Position numbers and translations under genes: made by a program | Notes under the pieces: model-generated | Told to the model about the DNA's origin: nothing | The model's database searches: none | Seen by the model: the letters and a program-made list of their open reading frames with translations, nothing else | Shown here: positions 1 through 10,700 of the stretch, one piece after another | Layout of the letters: every line of letters begins with the position of its first letter | Numbering within the stretch: position 1 is the stretch's first letter | Source of the DNA: Corynespora cassiicola | Taxonomy: Eukaryota; Ascomycota; Dothideomycetes; Pleosporales; Corynesporascaceae | Assembly: GCA_022059125.1 (NCBI GenBank) | Contig: JAEUWY010000005.1 | Coordinates: forward strand, 4,030,001-4,094,000 | Length of the DNA stretch: 64,000 nucleotides | Direction: 5' to 3'

Positions 1-428
1 CCTACACTGTCTGCAGCGCGCTGTGCATATGACCGAAATCGAATATGACGATTGTGCGTGGCTTTGGGCGGAGAGCGGCGGGAGCAAGCTTCCGACGACG
101 AAAAAGCGCTCGATCGCCATGTTGGTGATCATCTTGTTCTCGGCCTGGCCGTAAAAAAAAGGTTCACGATGCGTTCAAGGCTCTCGTGCTTGCGGCGCGC
201 GGAATCGTAGTCTAGGCCATGCTCGCGCGCTAACTGGGGGGTTTGGCAAGAGCTATAGAATGCCTTGGTTAGCTGGAGATTGGAGTTGAATAAAAAGGGT
301 GAATTAATGCCTCTCAGCAAAAGCGCGTCGTCAATGTCGCTGCAGATTCTCGATGACGGTCGCGATCGAGAGACGTGACGAGATGGTTGGGCCCTGGTAG
401 CCAGTTTTGGAAGCTTGGCGGTCCACAC
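1..428 (-). pseudogene. Degraded or edge-truncated coding fragment, family not recognised
   Basis: An open frame on the minus strand from about 428 to 129 has protein-like composition, with a run containing LQLTKAFYSSCQ and KHESLERIVNLFF. The frame leaves the protein-like path at a run of eight A/T bases at 155-162. In the next frame the text continues plausibly (FYGQAENKMITN, then AIERFFVVGS) down to the window edge. A one-base slip in the homopolymer therefore appears to break one reading frame. There may be a second slip upstream near 380, because another frame there also reads like protein. I do not recognise the family. It could be a pseudogene, a sequencing indel, or a chance open frame. 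The start is unknown and the 3' end lies beyond position 1. Confidence 0.25.
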
Positions 429-1239
429 CTGCTGGCTTCCGCCCGTTATCGATAGGGCGCGGAAACGTCCCGCAGGCCTCGGGATGCCGTCGCCTAGATC
501 AGTGACATCAACACCACATCAAGCCCATCCGAATCCTAGTCATTGACCATATTCTGCATTTTCCAAGAATCTAATCTGAAATTTTCCAGCATACAATCAT
601 CACTTATCCTGCCCATTTGAACAACCACCAGACCTTTACTTGCCCAATTCTCCTTGCTGTCTGTCGTAGGGCTTTAGGCTCGAGCTTGGAATAGTACATG
701 GTTGATGTTTCGACATGCCAGCAGGTTTCCATCTCGAAGGAGACATGGGCGGCGAAAAAAGGATCGTCTACTGAATTCCCATAAGACTCTATTCTTCAAT
801 GCTTATCCATTCTGAGTTCACTCGAACTTAACGTCAAGTGATTTTGAAAACGACTCCAAAGCAATGTGTCATGTCGAAATTCCTTGATCGTCGGGTCCAC
901 GCAGACGGCGCACATCTTGTTGATGGTTTTGATTACCAAGGTTTTTCAGATCTGATTTGATTTGCCTGCATTGCCCAATCCCAGGCCTGAATTTTGACAC
1001 CACATACAAGAGGCTCGAGCGCATAAACAACAAAGATGGAGCACACAGGATATATAGAACATTCATAGGCTGATTGCTGGGCCTTGAGCGTCTAGTGTGT
1101 CGGGTGGCTTTCAAGTACATGGCAATTACATCCGTCGGGTTCACAGGCCCACCCCCTCGTCCCACTTCTTGTGCTCGAAACTGCCGAAACTCCCCCAAGC
1201 CATCATATGAATACAATTCTGTGATCCTCTCGTGTCCAT
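429..1239. other. Intergenic, no gene seen
   Basis: About 0.8 kb of normal base composition. No open frame here shows family-like motifs, and no RNA gene or repeat was recognised. It is the 3' flank of the small secreted protein gene at 1240-1500. Confidence 0.4.
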
Positions 1240-1500
1240 TCAAGCCCTACAGACAAATGGGCAGCCGACAGCCCCGAAGGGACAGATTTTCTCGCCGGGT
1301 GCGCAGTAAAGGCAAAAGCCATTCCCTCTGTTACTTATTGTCAGCTCTTACATGTTCATAATATGAATCAATGAGATTTCCACTGACAATTTGTCTTGGG
1401 AGCAGTAGTGAATCAGCTGTGGCTGGCGTTCGGCAAGTTGGGGTGGGGCGGCTAACACCAGTGAAAAGAAGGCTGTAGAAACAAGAACTGAGCCCTTCAT
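1240..1500 (-). CDS. Small secreted cysteine-rich protein, effector-like candidate
   Basis: Two exons: 1500-1388 and 1327-1240, with an intron 1387-1328 (60 bp, donor GTCAGT, branch-like CTGAC, acceptor CAG). The joined frame gives 66 aa. Residues 1-18 form a classical signal peptide (basic MK start, hydrophobic core SVLVSTAFFSLVLAA). A short proline/glutamine-rich stretch with LAERQ follows. The mature part has six cysteines, at about 33, 43, 46, 53, 60 and 64, an even number that would allow three disulfides. The acceptor was chosen because it continues the frame into CPFGAVGCPFVC and a stop, whereas the alternative AG two bases later gives a cysteine-poor frame. No known family is recognised. 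Fungal secreted proteins of this size and cysteine content are often plant-interaction effectors or antimicrobial peptides, but that role is inference. The gene lies about 6 kb from the RIP isochore. Confidence 0.6.
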
Positions 1501-2371
1501 GTTGATGGATTGATGGTGCTTGAGAGTTTTTTTTTAGAGGTTCCCACGGTCAGTTGGCTGACTGACTGATGGAGCAATGAGCGATGTGGTGAAGAAAGAA
1601 GAGAGAGGGGCGAAACTGTGCCGCTTAAAAGCTTCGTCGCTTCGATAGATTTTCGGACCTGTGCCACTCTCGCGTATTGAACCTTCTTGTCTCCAAGTTT
1701 TCGGCAACTAGGATGGGCTGGTTGATTGAATGGTCCTGCGTGACGTGACGATAAAAGTTGTCAAGTGCCAACAAAGCCTCGTTCCCAATGTGGAAAGGCT
1801 CGACCTAAGACTGCATATCGGGACCACCAGTCCTAGATGATCATATGCACCAAGATACTTATGAATCTTTGAAAATCGTAGTACAAAACAAATGCGGGCC
1901 TTTCGAAGGGCCTTTGCCTGATATCATTTTTCCGAATCCGAAGCTTGGCGCTGCTAAAAGCATGTACCGAAACGGGTATCTAGGTAGTTGCGGAGTGTCG
2001 AGTTACCCATCGAACAGCTTGATTTCATTTGTTCAAGGTATTATGTACTGAATGAAGTACGTGGGCTGCGTTTGTTGTTGGCTGATAGATCAATTGATAA
2101 GTTGAATCCCAACAAAAGATGGGTAGCAACTTACATCGCTAGCTCGAGAATGTAGCGAGTTCGTCTCCAAGTTCCATTCATGGGTAATTTCGACACGTAT
2201 TGGTCTACTTACAAACTGCTGATAATTCTGGCCCAATCCCGAGTCTACACTGTCGGTTGCTGTGCGTCGTGTGTACTTTCGGACATAATCGCGAAGCGTC
2301 TTGGCCGAGACTTTTTCATGAATACCTGGCAGCGACCCAATAGTACTTCGCCCGTGCCTAGCCGTGTTGCA
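1501..2371. other. Intergenic, promoter side of the small secreted protein gene
   Basis: Ordinary base composition with a T-run near 1527-1535. It serves as upstream region for the minus-strand gene ending at 1500 and as 3' flank of the membrane-protein gene at 2372. A short plus-strand open frame at 1845-2051 has no recognisable features. No TATA box was placed with confidence. Confidence 0.4.
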
Positions 2372-3496
2372 TCACCCCTGGATCTGCGACATGCAATACC
2401 TAGAAGATTCCGTCTCATTCATATCGTCACTTTGCAGACGTTGTCCTTCAGGAGGAGTTTGGAACATCGCAATTGCTGCGATCAGAGATGCCAAGCCAGT
2501 TTCAACATGCAGAAAAAATACGGACCAGAGCGTACTGTAGGCTCGCATTCCATGTTTTGTTCGACGGTTTGTCCCCATTGCGCGCGTAGTTGCCACACTG
2601 ATGACAACAGCCACCAGGACTATCATGGCAAATGCTCGAGACATTCGATAAAACTTGACGCGGTCAAAAACGAAGAGTATCATTGGGATAGATACAACTG
2701 AGAAGAGGTCAATTTATTTTTTGGGGGAGGGTGATGTGGTACACACCGGCTAGAGTGCTAAATAAATCACCTGCATATGTGACCCATATCCGAACGATCA
2801 TGACTGAAGGTGCCACTGATGCGCAATTCACTACTCTGGTCAAACTTTGTGAATCAATATATGAAATAGGGGCTTTCAAGCATTAGAACTAAACGAATTT
2901 TTACAATCAACGGTGTATTGTAGGATGTGTTGCAGAACAGCAAGAAACCATGATAGTCCACTGAGGCATACCACGAGTACAAAGTAACTTTTGAGAACTC
3001 TAGGCATATTCCAAGCAATTCGCAGAAAAAGGCTTATATATAAAGCTTTCACTACATGAATAGATGTCCATGCGAGGAAGATGGATGAAAAAATCTTGGC
3101 ATTGAGGCCGGTAACGAAGTCGAGTTCTTGTGTGTCGAAGTTGGCGCTATCATCGAAGTATGCAGCTTCCATAGTAAAGAGACAATCAATATTGATGTTA
3201 ATCATAAAGTTGATTAGGAGACAAGCAGTTGTGAATGTAGCAAATACATCGTCCCAGGACGCCCTTCTATACTTTCGAAGTCGAAGGTCTATACGAACGA
3301 TGAATGCTAAGATAGGTACGACTGTAATTAGAACAGTGACGGCCTAATCTGCATTAACTTCAAACTCAAGGTGCTTAGAATGTCACATGAATACTATAAA
3401 AACACTTTTGTTGATCCTAGTCGCATGGTCTAGCCTCTGTTGTTGGCCTGGCTGGTAAATCCGTGGATCAGAGGACGCGATCTCAAACTTCGACAT
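2372..3496 (-). CDS. Rhodopsin-domain (PTH11/SAT4-like) integral membrane protein
   Basis: Assembled from four exons: 3496-3395, 3343-2905, about 2833-2747 and 2697-2372. Introns are 51, about 71 and 49 bp. The total is about 317 aa. The N-terminus begins MSKFEIASSD. The first membrane helix (VTVLITVVPILAFIVR) is followed by a basic loop and ASWDDVF, the usual 'D-D' position of fungal rhodopsin-domain proteins. Further helices follow: FLAWTSIHVVKALYISLFLRI, VLKSYFVLVVCLSGLSWFL, then a TYAGDLFSTLAVVSIPMIL helix, and a C-terminal HVETGLASLIAAIAMF helix like the HVE-type last helix of the family. The exon 3 acceptor is uncertain: AG before 2833 or before 2830 both keep frame. The protein is likely a plasma-membrane protein of the PTH11/SAT4 group, some members of which act as GPCR-like receptors; ligand unknown. 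The C-tail is short compared with PTH11 itself. Confidence 0.68.
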
Positions 3497-4386
3497 TGTT
3501 TTGCTTAGGGAGCAAGGCTGTTGGCAAAAACACCTATGATGGACAGTATCAGTGAGGACTCTGTGTTCATATGTTGCCACTGCTTGCTGCAATTTGCATC
3601 TGCATGCATCTGCAGCCTGTCAGACGTTCGTGCAATGGCATGTGATTGGCTCCAGAACCCAGTAATAAGCCCACTCCAACATCCTTCGGACATCGAAGGG
3701 CAAATTAGATGCCTTTTCAAGTCCACATCTTGGTTGTTTGAAGGCTTAGAACAGAAGGGCGATATTAAAGGCTCCGTGTTTTTGGGCAATAATCTACATC
3801 AATGCTGCAGCATTGTAGGAGGCTAAACGCCGTGGCAGCTGAAACACCACATTCCTTGCCTAAGAAAGAACACCGGCTTTCCGATTACGACCCGAAAAAA
3901 GTCGCGAATGTCGAGGATGGCATGAAAAGGTAGACTTGAGAGCTATAATAGCTACCCTAATTGACAGAAAGCGTTATCCCGGCATAATCTCCTGCTGATC
4001 TGTTGATCCTCGGCGTGGACCATGGCTCTTGGCATGCCAGCACCACTTTAGCGCGTTTACAATTGGAAATGCTTGAAGGGAACCAGGTAATGTTTAATCG
4101 TCTTGTCATAAAGAATACTGAGCGTCATGAGATGTGATTACATTGACACTAATGTGGTATTACAGCTCGGTACTAATCAACGATATCGTACGAAGATGAT
4201 TAATTAGAGAAAGGAAAAAGGAAAAACGCCGTCCAGGTCATAAGCCTGATAAACCAAAAGAGGCCGTAAAGCATCCAGTCATAATGTACAGTGGAGGATT
4301 TTTCAAGGAAAGCCCCAACGCCACGCTGCTCCCCAACAACAAGTGTGCAACACCACTTCCTTTCGTAACCGACGGCCGTTAAAACA
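3497..4386. other. Intergenic between two rhodopsin-domain genes
   Basis: About 0.9 kb. Overlapping open frames of about 100 codons on both strands at 3505-3826 have no family features and look like chance. The stretch carries the promoter of the gene starting at 3496 and the 3' flank of the gene ending at 4387. Confidence 0.4.
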
Positions 4387-5553
4387 TTACACTGCATTCC
4401 AATCATTGTTTCCAGGAATATTTCCGCGGGTATGGGCATTTGAATTAGTGCTGCTGCTGGGCATGACGCCCAGCGAATCAATTCGTACGTCGCTCTTTCC
4501 ACGGTGAAGCGAGCCTTCGCTGCTGCTCCTTTGGTCGGGCTCTTTCCGAGCATCATGAAGGGACATTGTGTTGACAAAACTCGGCCTGGTGAGGTGGTGC
4601 TCCTTTAGAATTCCCAGCTGCTTCAACAAACGCTCTACAGGGGCCTTCAAGCAAGGCAACGATAATGCAATAATGCCAACTTGTTCTTCCATCTTTGCAT
4701 ACAAGGAAGGCCTGACGGTCTGCTGCATCGGATCACCTTTGCCGAATTCTTTGAAAGTGGTCATTTTCAGTCCGGCAATGACTGTAGCGAGGAGACCGAG
4801 GGCCATCAGAGCTCCAATGAGTATCTTTTCGGAGGTTGAACGGGTGAGGGTACGTATGAGGCGGATGGGCATCAGAGAGAGTATGAGGTCCATGGTAACA
4901 TAGACAGCTGCTCAAAATTAGAGAAAAGTTCGCATACGGGGCGACCGAGACTCTCACCTGCAATCGCCCAGCCATAATCAATGATAGGTTGGACCGGCCA
5001 ACACTTGACATCCGGGACATTCTCCCAGTTTGAGGATACCGGGGTACACTGGGCGAACTGAATGACAAGGTAACTCGAGGAAATGCAGATCTGCAGCCCA
5101 ATCAAGAAATATAGCGGCCACCTCCAGAGGCGGTCTTGACCATATCGTAGAAGCGATGCAGCTACTGAGACGCGAGTTAAGCAGAAAGAAAAAAGCCATG
5201 TTGTTTGCACGGCGAAGTTCAGCTGCAAGGTGGTCTTGACGTCTTTTGGTGTCAGGTATGCTACGGGTTTGCCCCATCCGGTAGAAACGGCTGCGCCGGC
5301 AATGCACACATTGGCAATGGAGATGGTCTAGTTCTGTGAGCAAGATGGATGCCATTGAAATCAATCCGGAACGCACTTCGGCGACGATGATGAGCTTGTC
5401 GTCGATGTACAGCTTTCCAACCCTCCTTCGTCGCGTGTATATACGCAGGACAACAAGAATGAGCGAAAGGGCCGCCAGCGTACCCACAGGTATCATATAC
5501 AGGCCTGAGTTGTTCGAGTAGGGAGGCATCTGCACGGCGGTAGCGTCCGCCAT
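4387..5553 (-). CDS. Rhodopsin-domain (PTH11/SAT4-like) integral membrane protein
   Basis: Three exons: 5553-5377, 5327-4958 and 4907-4387. Introns are 49 bp (GTGCGT...CTAG) and 50 bp (GTGAGA...GCAG). The product is 355 aa. The start MADATAV is chosen because hydrophobic helix 1 (YMIPVGTLAALSLILVVLRI) begins soon after. The protein has the family hallmarks: YIDDKLIIVAE after the basic loop, a TISIANVCIAGAAV helix, an LNFAVQTTWLFSFCLTRVSVA helix, the conserved CTPVSSNW, and an IDYGWAIAAVYVTMDLILSLMP helix ending with the typical LxLMPI turn. The last helix region is IGALMALGLLATVIAGL, followed by a polar, serine-rich cytoplasmic tail of about 110 residues. It is probably a plasma-membrane sensor-like protein of unknown ligand. 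It lies head-to-tail with the related gene at 2372-3496, but the two are divergent, so a recent tandem duplication is not evident. Confidence 0.8.
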
Positions 5554-7489
5554 GGTGAGGCTCGTTAGACTGTTGCTTTTGCTACAGGAACGCCTTTCCC
5601 GGGTGATCCTCGTCAGTAGAGGTGCGTCGTGCGTCCGCAACGAACGGCACGCTGTTCAGTCCGCGGGTACTATCCGTCAGGGGTTGGTGCTTAAAGATTG
5701 TCGCGGATATCTACCAGCGGGACGCGGACCTTCCTCTAGTTGATATACGTTGCGCTATTCTCAGCGGATGGAGAGAGCAACAGAGTTCAGAGGATGCTGG
5801 CGTGACAGGCACAAGTCCCAACCGCGACATAATTTTAGCGTGCTCAAAATACAGTTTCGAAGCGTCGCGCTACCGTTCTACCCGCTGTCGCATCGCGGGA
5901 GCAGGGCCCGAACGCGAACATAAAGTTTGGCTTTTGCTCCTCCAGCTGCGGAGGCGAGTTTGCGCAATCCAACAGTGGACCTGTTCACCCAGGCCACATC
6001 TCGCTCTTCTGATCTTCGACGGGCTAGTTCTGGAGATATTAGCCAAAACCCCTTCAATAAGATGTGCAAACCCTTGAATGTCATGGATGGTGGCGTGCGC
6101 TATAGCTGGCCCTTGGTCTGCGGAGCGCACTTCCCCGTGGATTGCTTCCCGGGATAAAGGCGCATTTGGGCAAAGCGGTCACTTACTTGGGCAAAGTCGT
6201 TGTGGATGCAAAATCTCCTGACTCGCGTAGGTAGCAGTCGGCTGGGCCATCCCTGTGCGATACGATATAGCCAAACGACCGTACGAGCGCTTTTGAATCC
6301 CCCTGAATCGTAGCAATCGGGCGCCCGCCGTGAGTTTTCGTCCGCTTTAGAGCCCCAATACCCATCGTCTTATACAGCATTGCTTTTTCATGAAAAGCAA
6401 GGTGCGTGTCTTTTTAAAGAATCATGTGCCAAAGCCATCCTGAACGTCGACAGTTAACCAGTTCCAGAGCCAGTCTACAGGCAATCGCACATGTCCCCGT
6501 ATCGTTCCCGTAGTTATGCCGCCGGAGTGGCTTCGGACATTGGTAATGGGTCCCAAGGTGGCCCTAGCGCACCATGGTTGTGGCAACCAGACGCTCCCAA
6601 TGCGTTGATTTACCCGTTTCCCTGGTCCTCGGATGGTGTAGCGTTGACGGCAAAGCGCTCCGCTCCGAAGAGCGGACAAAGGGCGCGAACGTGAACCATT
6701 GGTGCACTCGAACGGGTGGCGGACGGTCCTAGCATCCGCGACACGGGCGCTGCCGAGTCAATTGGTTGGGCATGAATCGTGGGGAAGGATTGCGTACAGC
6801 TCTGCAAGTTTGGAGAGACGAAGTGTGGGAAGTGTGTTTGAACAAGAGGGGGAACGGAAAGTATGGAAGTGATTAGCTCGTACGAGACTGCACAACGGCT
6901 TTGCATCACACTTGCAACGCCGACATGCCAGTGTGCCTCGTCCTGCATTCTCCTGCGCCAGATCGGATTACGCGTAATCGGATACTGCCTTCCTCACAAG
7001 ATGTTTGGGTACCGTAAGTCATAGTTTCAGGAGACCAGAAGGACTTTTAGAAGATCCTTTAGGGTCTCGGATAAATCTGTGATCGGGTGGAAGCATCCGC
7101 GTCAATTCCGGCCGTTGCCTACGCCTCCACGACAGGAGACAAGCGGAGAACATGGCCCAAATGGATGCCGCCTCCTTCGGCCCGCTTTGTAGAAGCGGCC
7201 AGACCAACGGAGCCGAAATGTTCTGACGCAAGGGACGAAGTACACAGGACTAATACAAACAAAAAGGTTGCATCGCTTGGGCGTACACGGAATCACGACC
7301 TGAAAAAGCTGTACCTATGTGGCACTTTGGCTCCTTCACTGCTAGCTTACTCATGCCTTTTTCTAACTTCATACTTACCCTACACTGTACTTGAGGGTCG
7401 TGAAAGATCCAGGTCAATACTATTAAGAACCTAAAGTTTATAGCTGCAACACGTAAAGTGATTGCTGGCACGAATGAGCGCTCTACGTA
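5554..7489. other. Intergenic between last left-flank gene and the isochore
   Basis: About 1.9 kb of normal composition with several overlapping short frames on both strands. None carries a recognisable domain or coherent exon chain. It includes the promoter region of the gene starting at 5553. Normal base composition up to 7582 shows that RIP has not leaked into it. Confidence 0.4.
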
Positions 7490-7582
7490 ATGTATGATGA
7501 TATGAACTTGAAGACTTGTAACGTAAAGGATAAGCGAGTCGCCAGGACAAGTGAGTCGCCACTCTTTTCTAACTGCCCCAGC
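7490..7582 (+). repeat. X terminal repeat, copy A, largely unmutated segment
   Basis: The last ~80 bases before E1 contain GAGTCGCC twice and end at the target duplication CCAGC. The reverse complement matches 25450-25530 inside the isochore, for instance the shared GTTAGAAAAG, CGCTTAT and ACTTACTTAT-like blocks, and most differences are C-to-T or G-to-A. The same repeat resumes at 14066-14161 after E1, so E1 split it. The outer limit near 7490 is approximate. This appears to be the only X copy that has escaped heavy RIP. Confidence 0.6.
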
Positions 7583-7788
7583 TGTAACGAATGTTGCGGG
7601 ATTCCCGCTATTCTGTATTTATATTAGCGTGTAAAGCGAGCGAGCTGCGTAAAACCTGCGCTTAACGCACGCTTAAAACGCAATAAGTATTATTTTTAAA
7701 ACTACTATTAATATATTATTTAAGCTATTTTTTTATTATTAATTCTAGTGTAAAGTAAATACTATTACTTAAAGCTAAATTTTTTATA
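7583..7788 (+). repeat. E1 5' LTR
   Basis: 206 bp, beginning TGTAACGAATG and ending TTTTTTATA. It aligns without length change to 13860-14065. The outer half keeps many CpG and CpC sites (TTGCGGGATTCCCGC) that are TA-rich in the 3' copy, and the inner half is heavily mutated. The RIP boundary of the isochore therefore lies inside this LTR. Confidence 0.85.
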
Positions 7789-10700
7789 TAATAATACTTT
7801 TTTATATAATAATTTAAAAATAACTTCTAAAACGCGTATAGATAGTTAGAAAACACTTTTAAAAAAAATACAGCAGCTTTTTAAATAACTACAGAAAATA
7901 GATAACGCGTATATTTTTTTTATTAATAATAAGTAACTAATACTTATAATAAGCGCTTCTGTAATATTTAATAAATATATTTAAGCTGTAAAAAAGCGAC
8001 GTAATAAATTTTAAAAGCTATAATACTTACGCGTATTAGAAGCTAAAATTATATAATTTAAAAATATAAAAAAAAAATACTATTTTAAATATAATAAAAC
8101 TAGCTATTAAAAAAACCTCTAAGTTCTACGCGTAAAATATATATAAAAAAATATATTTAAAGCGCTTATGCTACTATAGCTAAAATATATACTTAAATTA
8201 AAAAACTTAATAAAATATAAAAAATTTTTTTTTAAAAAATACTGTAAGTTTTTCTGTTTTTATAAAATAGTTTTTTAGCTACTATTTTAAAAGTTTTATA
8301 ATAGCAATAGTAAAGTTTTTTAAGCTATATAACACTTAGCAGGTAATTTAAAAAAACTATAGTACTTATACTATAAACGCACGTTTAAAGTATATAAAAA
8401 AATACTAATTTAAAAGTACTTTAAAACCTATATACTTAATTTATTTTTTAACTTTATTAACTGTATTTTAAAAGCTGCTACAGCGTATATTTAAGCTATT
8501 TAATAAAAAAATTAAATAGTCCGCGCGTTTATAATATATTTTAATATTTTAAAAAACTAATTTACGCTTTATACTAAATTATAATAAATTTAATATCTAT
8601 TTTTAAAACTTTAACTAAAAATATAACAGGTAATAACTAACTACTACTAAGTACTAGTAATATAAAAAAACTTAGTAGTTTTAAACTCTACTTTTAAACG
8701 TAATTTATAATAACTTTTTACAACGTATATATTTTTTACGCGTAATAATTACTATAAAAAATTTAAAAAATAAAAAGTAGTTAACGCGTCTACACTTTCT
8801 ATAAATAAATTACTATATAATAAAAATAATATTATTTATTTTAAGTACTAGAAAATAGGCTATTACGCTAATAAATGCTAAAGCAGTAATTTAAACTAAA
8901 TTTTAGTCTATATCTACTAAATAGAAAAAAACTAAATTTTATTTATAACCCGGGAATAGTAAAGCGTATTTTTATATATATTATACTAGATATAAAACGC
9001 ATATACAGCGTATTTAAAAATATAATATCTAAAAAGTAGTTATAAATTATTTTAAATCTATAAGTAGACGTTAGCTTAATTAGCTAACGTATTATAGTAA
9101 AAATAGATCTATTATCTATTAGAAAAGCTAAGTTTTTTAAATTAAGCTAAATAAAAGTACACCGCTAAAGCATCTATATAGTATATATAATTTAAATATA
9201 TTTAGTAAATAATATAAACGCGGAATAAAAAGTATAAACTACTATTTACAGTATTAATAAAAAAAAACGCTTTTATTACTAAAAAACTTTTTTTTTAAAA
9301 AAAAGTATATTTATTTTAACTATAAAGCTTAAATATAGCGTTAAAATTATACTAGCGCGAATATCTAGCTAGTTACTATTAAAAAACTAAAAAAAAAAAT
9401 AGAAAAAACTAACTCTAATTTTTTTTTTTAGGTATTTTCTAGGCTACAGATAATAATAGAAAATATAAAATATATATTTTTAAAGTGTATATAGCGTACG
9501 CAACGCGCGTGCTAGAAATATTAAAAAACTATACTAATATATTTAATAAAAAAGCTGCAGCTATACTTTTTAATTTTAAATTATTAAACTACGTAATTTT
9601 TTTAATAAAAAAAAAAAAACTGCTGTACAGCTTACTTTATAATTTTTTTTTATATAAACTTAAAATACTACGCGAATACTTAAAATAGACGCTATAAAAC
9701 AGCTAGATATAATACAGTATAAGTTCTGCTAAAACTCTAATTCTATTTATTTTTAAAAAAAATAGAATTCTCTGCCTCTGCGTAGACTACAGAAACTTAA
9801 ACTTTATTACTATTAAAAATTAATATTTACTTTTTTTAATTAAAAAAACGTTAGACCGCTTATTAGATGTATATTACTATATAATTTTAAATTTTTAAAA
9901 TACTTATTATAAACTTTAAATTAAAATAGATAATAAATAAAAAACTGCTTTTAGAACCCGCTACAGCTACTTTAAATATTTTATAATACTATTTAAGTTA
10001 ACAAATACTTCTATAAGCTTCTAAACTTATATTAATAAAGTTTTTATTAAATATCTAAACTATATTTACGTAGTCTATTTAGATAATATTTTTATTTATA
10101 CTAGTAGTAATAATTTTACGCTCTACTAGCGCGCTGTATATATAGTACTTAAATTACTATAAAAAATAAAACTGTTTATTAACTTATAGAAATATATATT
10201 TATATTAAATAAAATATACTTTTTTAAATTTATTATAGACACGTAAAGCGTGTGCGCTAATCTAGTTTAAATAAAAACTATTATTTAATAGCTGCAGCTA
10301 ACTAATATTAAAAAACTATAATTTTTTTTAAAATTTACTAACTTTTACTAATACTTTATTAAAAAATATATAAAAAAAACTGTTTTTTTTACAGACTTAC
10401 TTAAAAAAAGCTAAAACTTCTATTAAAATAAAACTATAAATAATTTTTTTATAAAGCTAAAAACTTATTTTTTAAGTACGTTTATTCTGCGCTATTATAA
10501 TTTTATTTATTTAATTCGCGTAGAGACAGACGCGTTAACTTTTACTATATTAAATATTTTTTTTTAACTATTTAAAAACTATAAATAGTATTTAGTTATT
10601 TTTATATTAAAAAAATTATAGGCTGCAGAGCTAAACTATAAAATCTATAACTTAAAGTTTTTAACTATTATATACAGCTTTAAGCAGTAGTAATACTATT

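Noticed and set aside
869..1243. 124-codon minus-strand frame overlapping the end of the small secreted protein gene
   Set aside because: Different frame from the cysteine-rich exon, with no features; treated as a chance frame.
3505..3826. Overlapping ~100-codon frames on both strands
   Set aside because: Mutually antisense, no motifs, in the promoter region of the gene starting at 3496.
5870..7434. Several 60-115-codon frames between the last left gene and the isochore
   Set aside because: Basic, low-similarity compositions on both strands, without domains or coherent exon chains.
9485..9688. 67-codon open frame inside the isochore
   Set aside because: It lies within E1 upstream of the RT, in RIP-mutated DNA. 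Low-complexity K/L/I/N/F/Y composition indicates chance.
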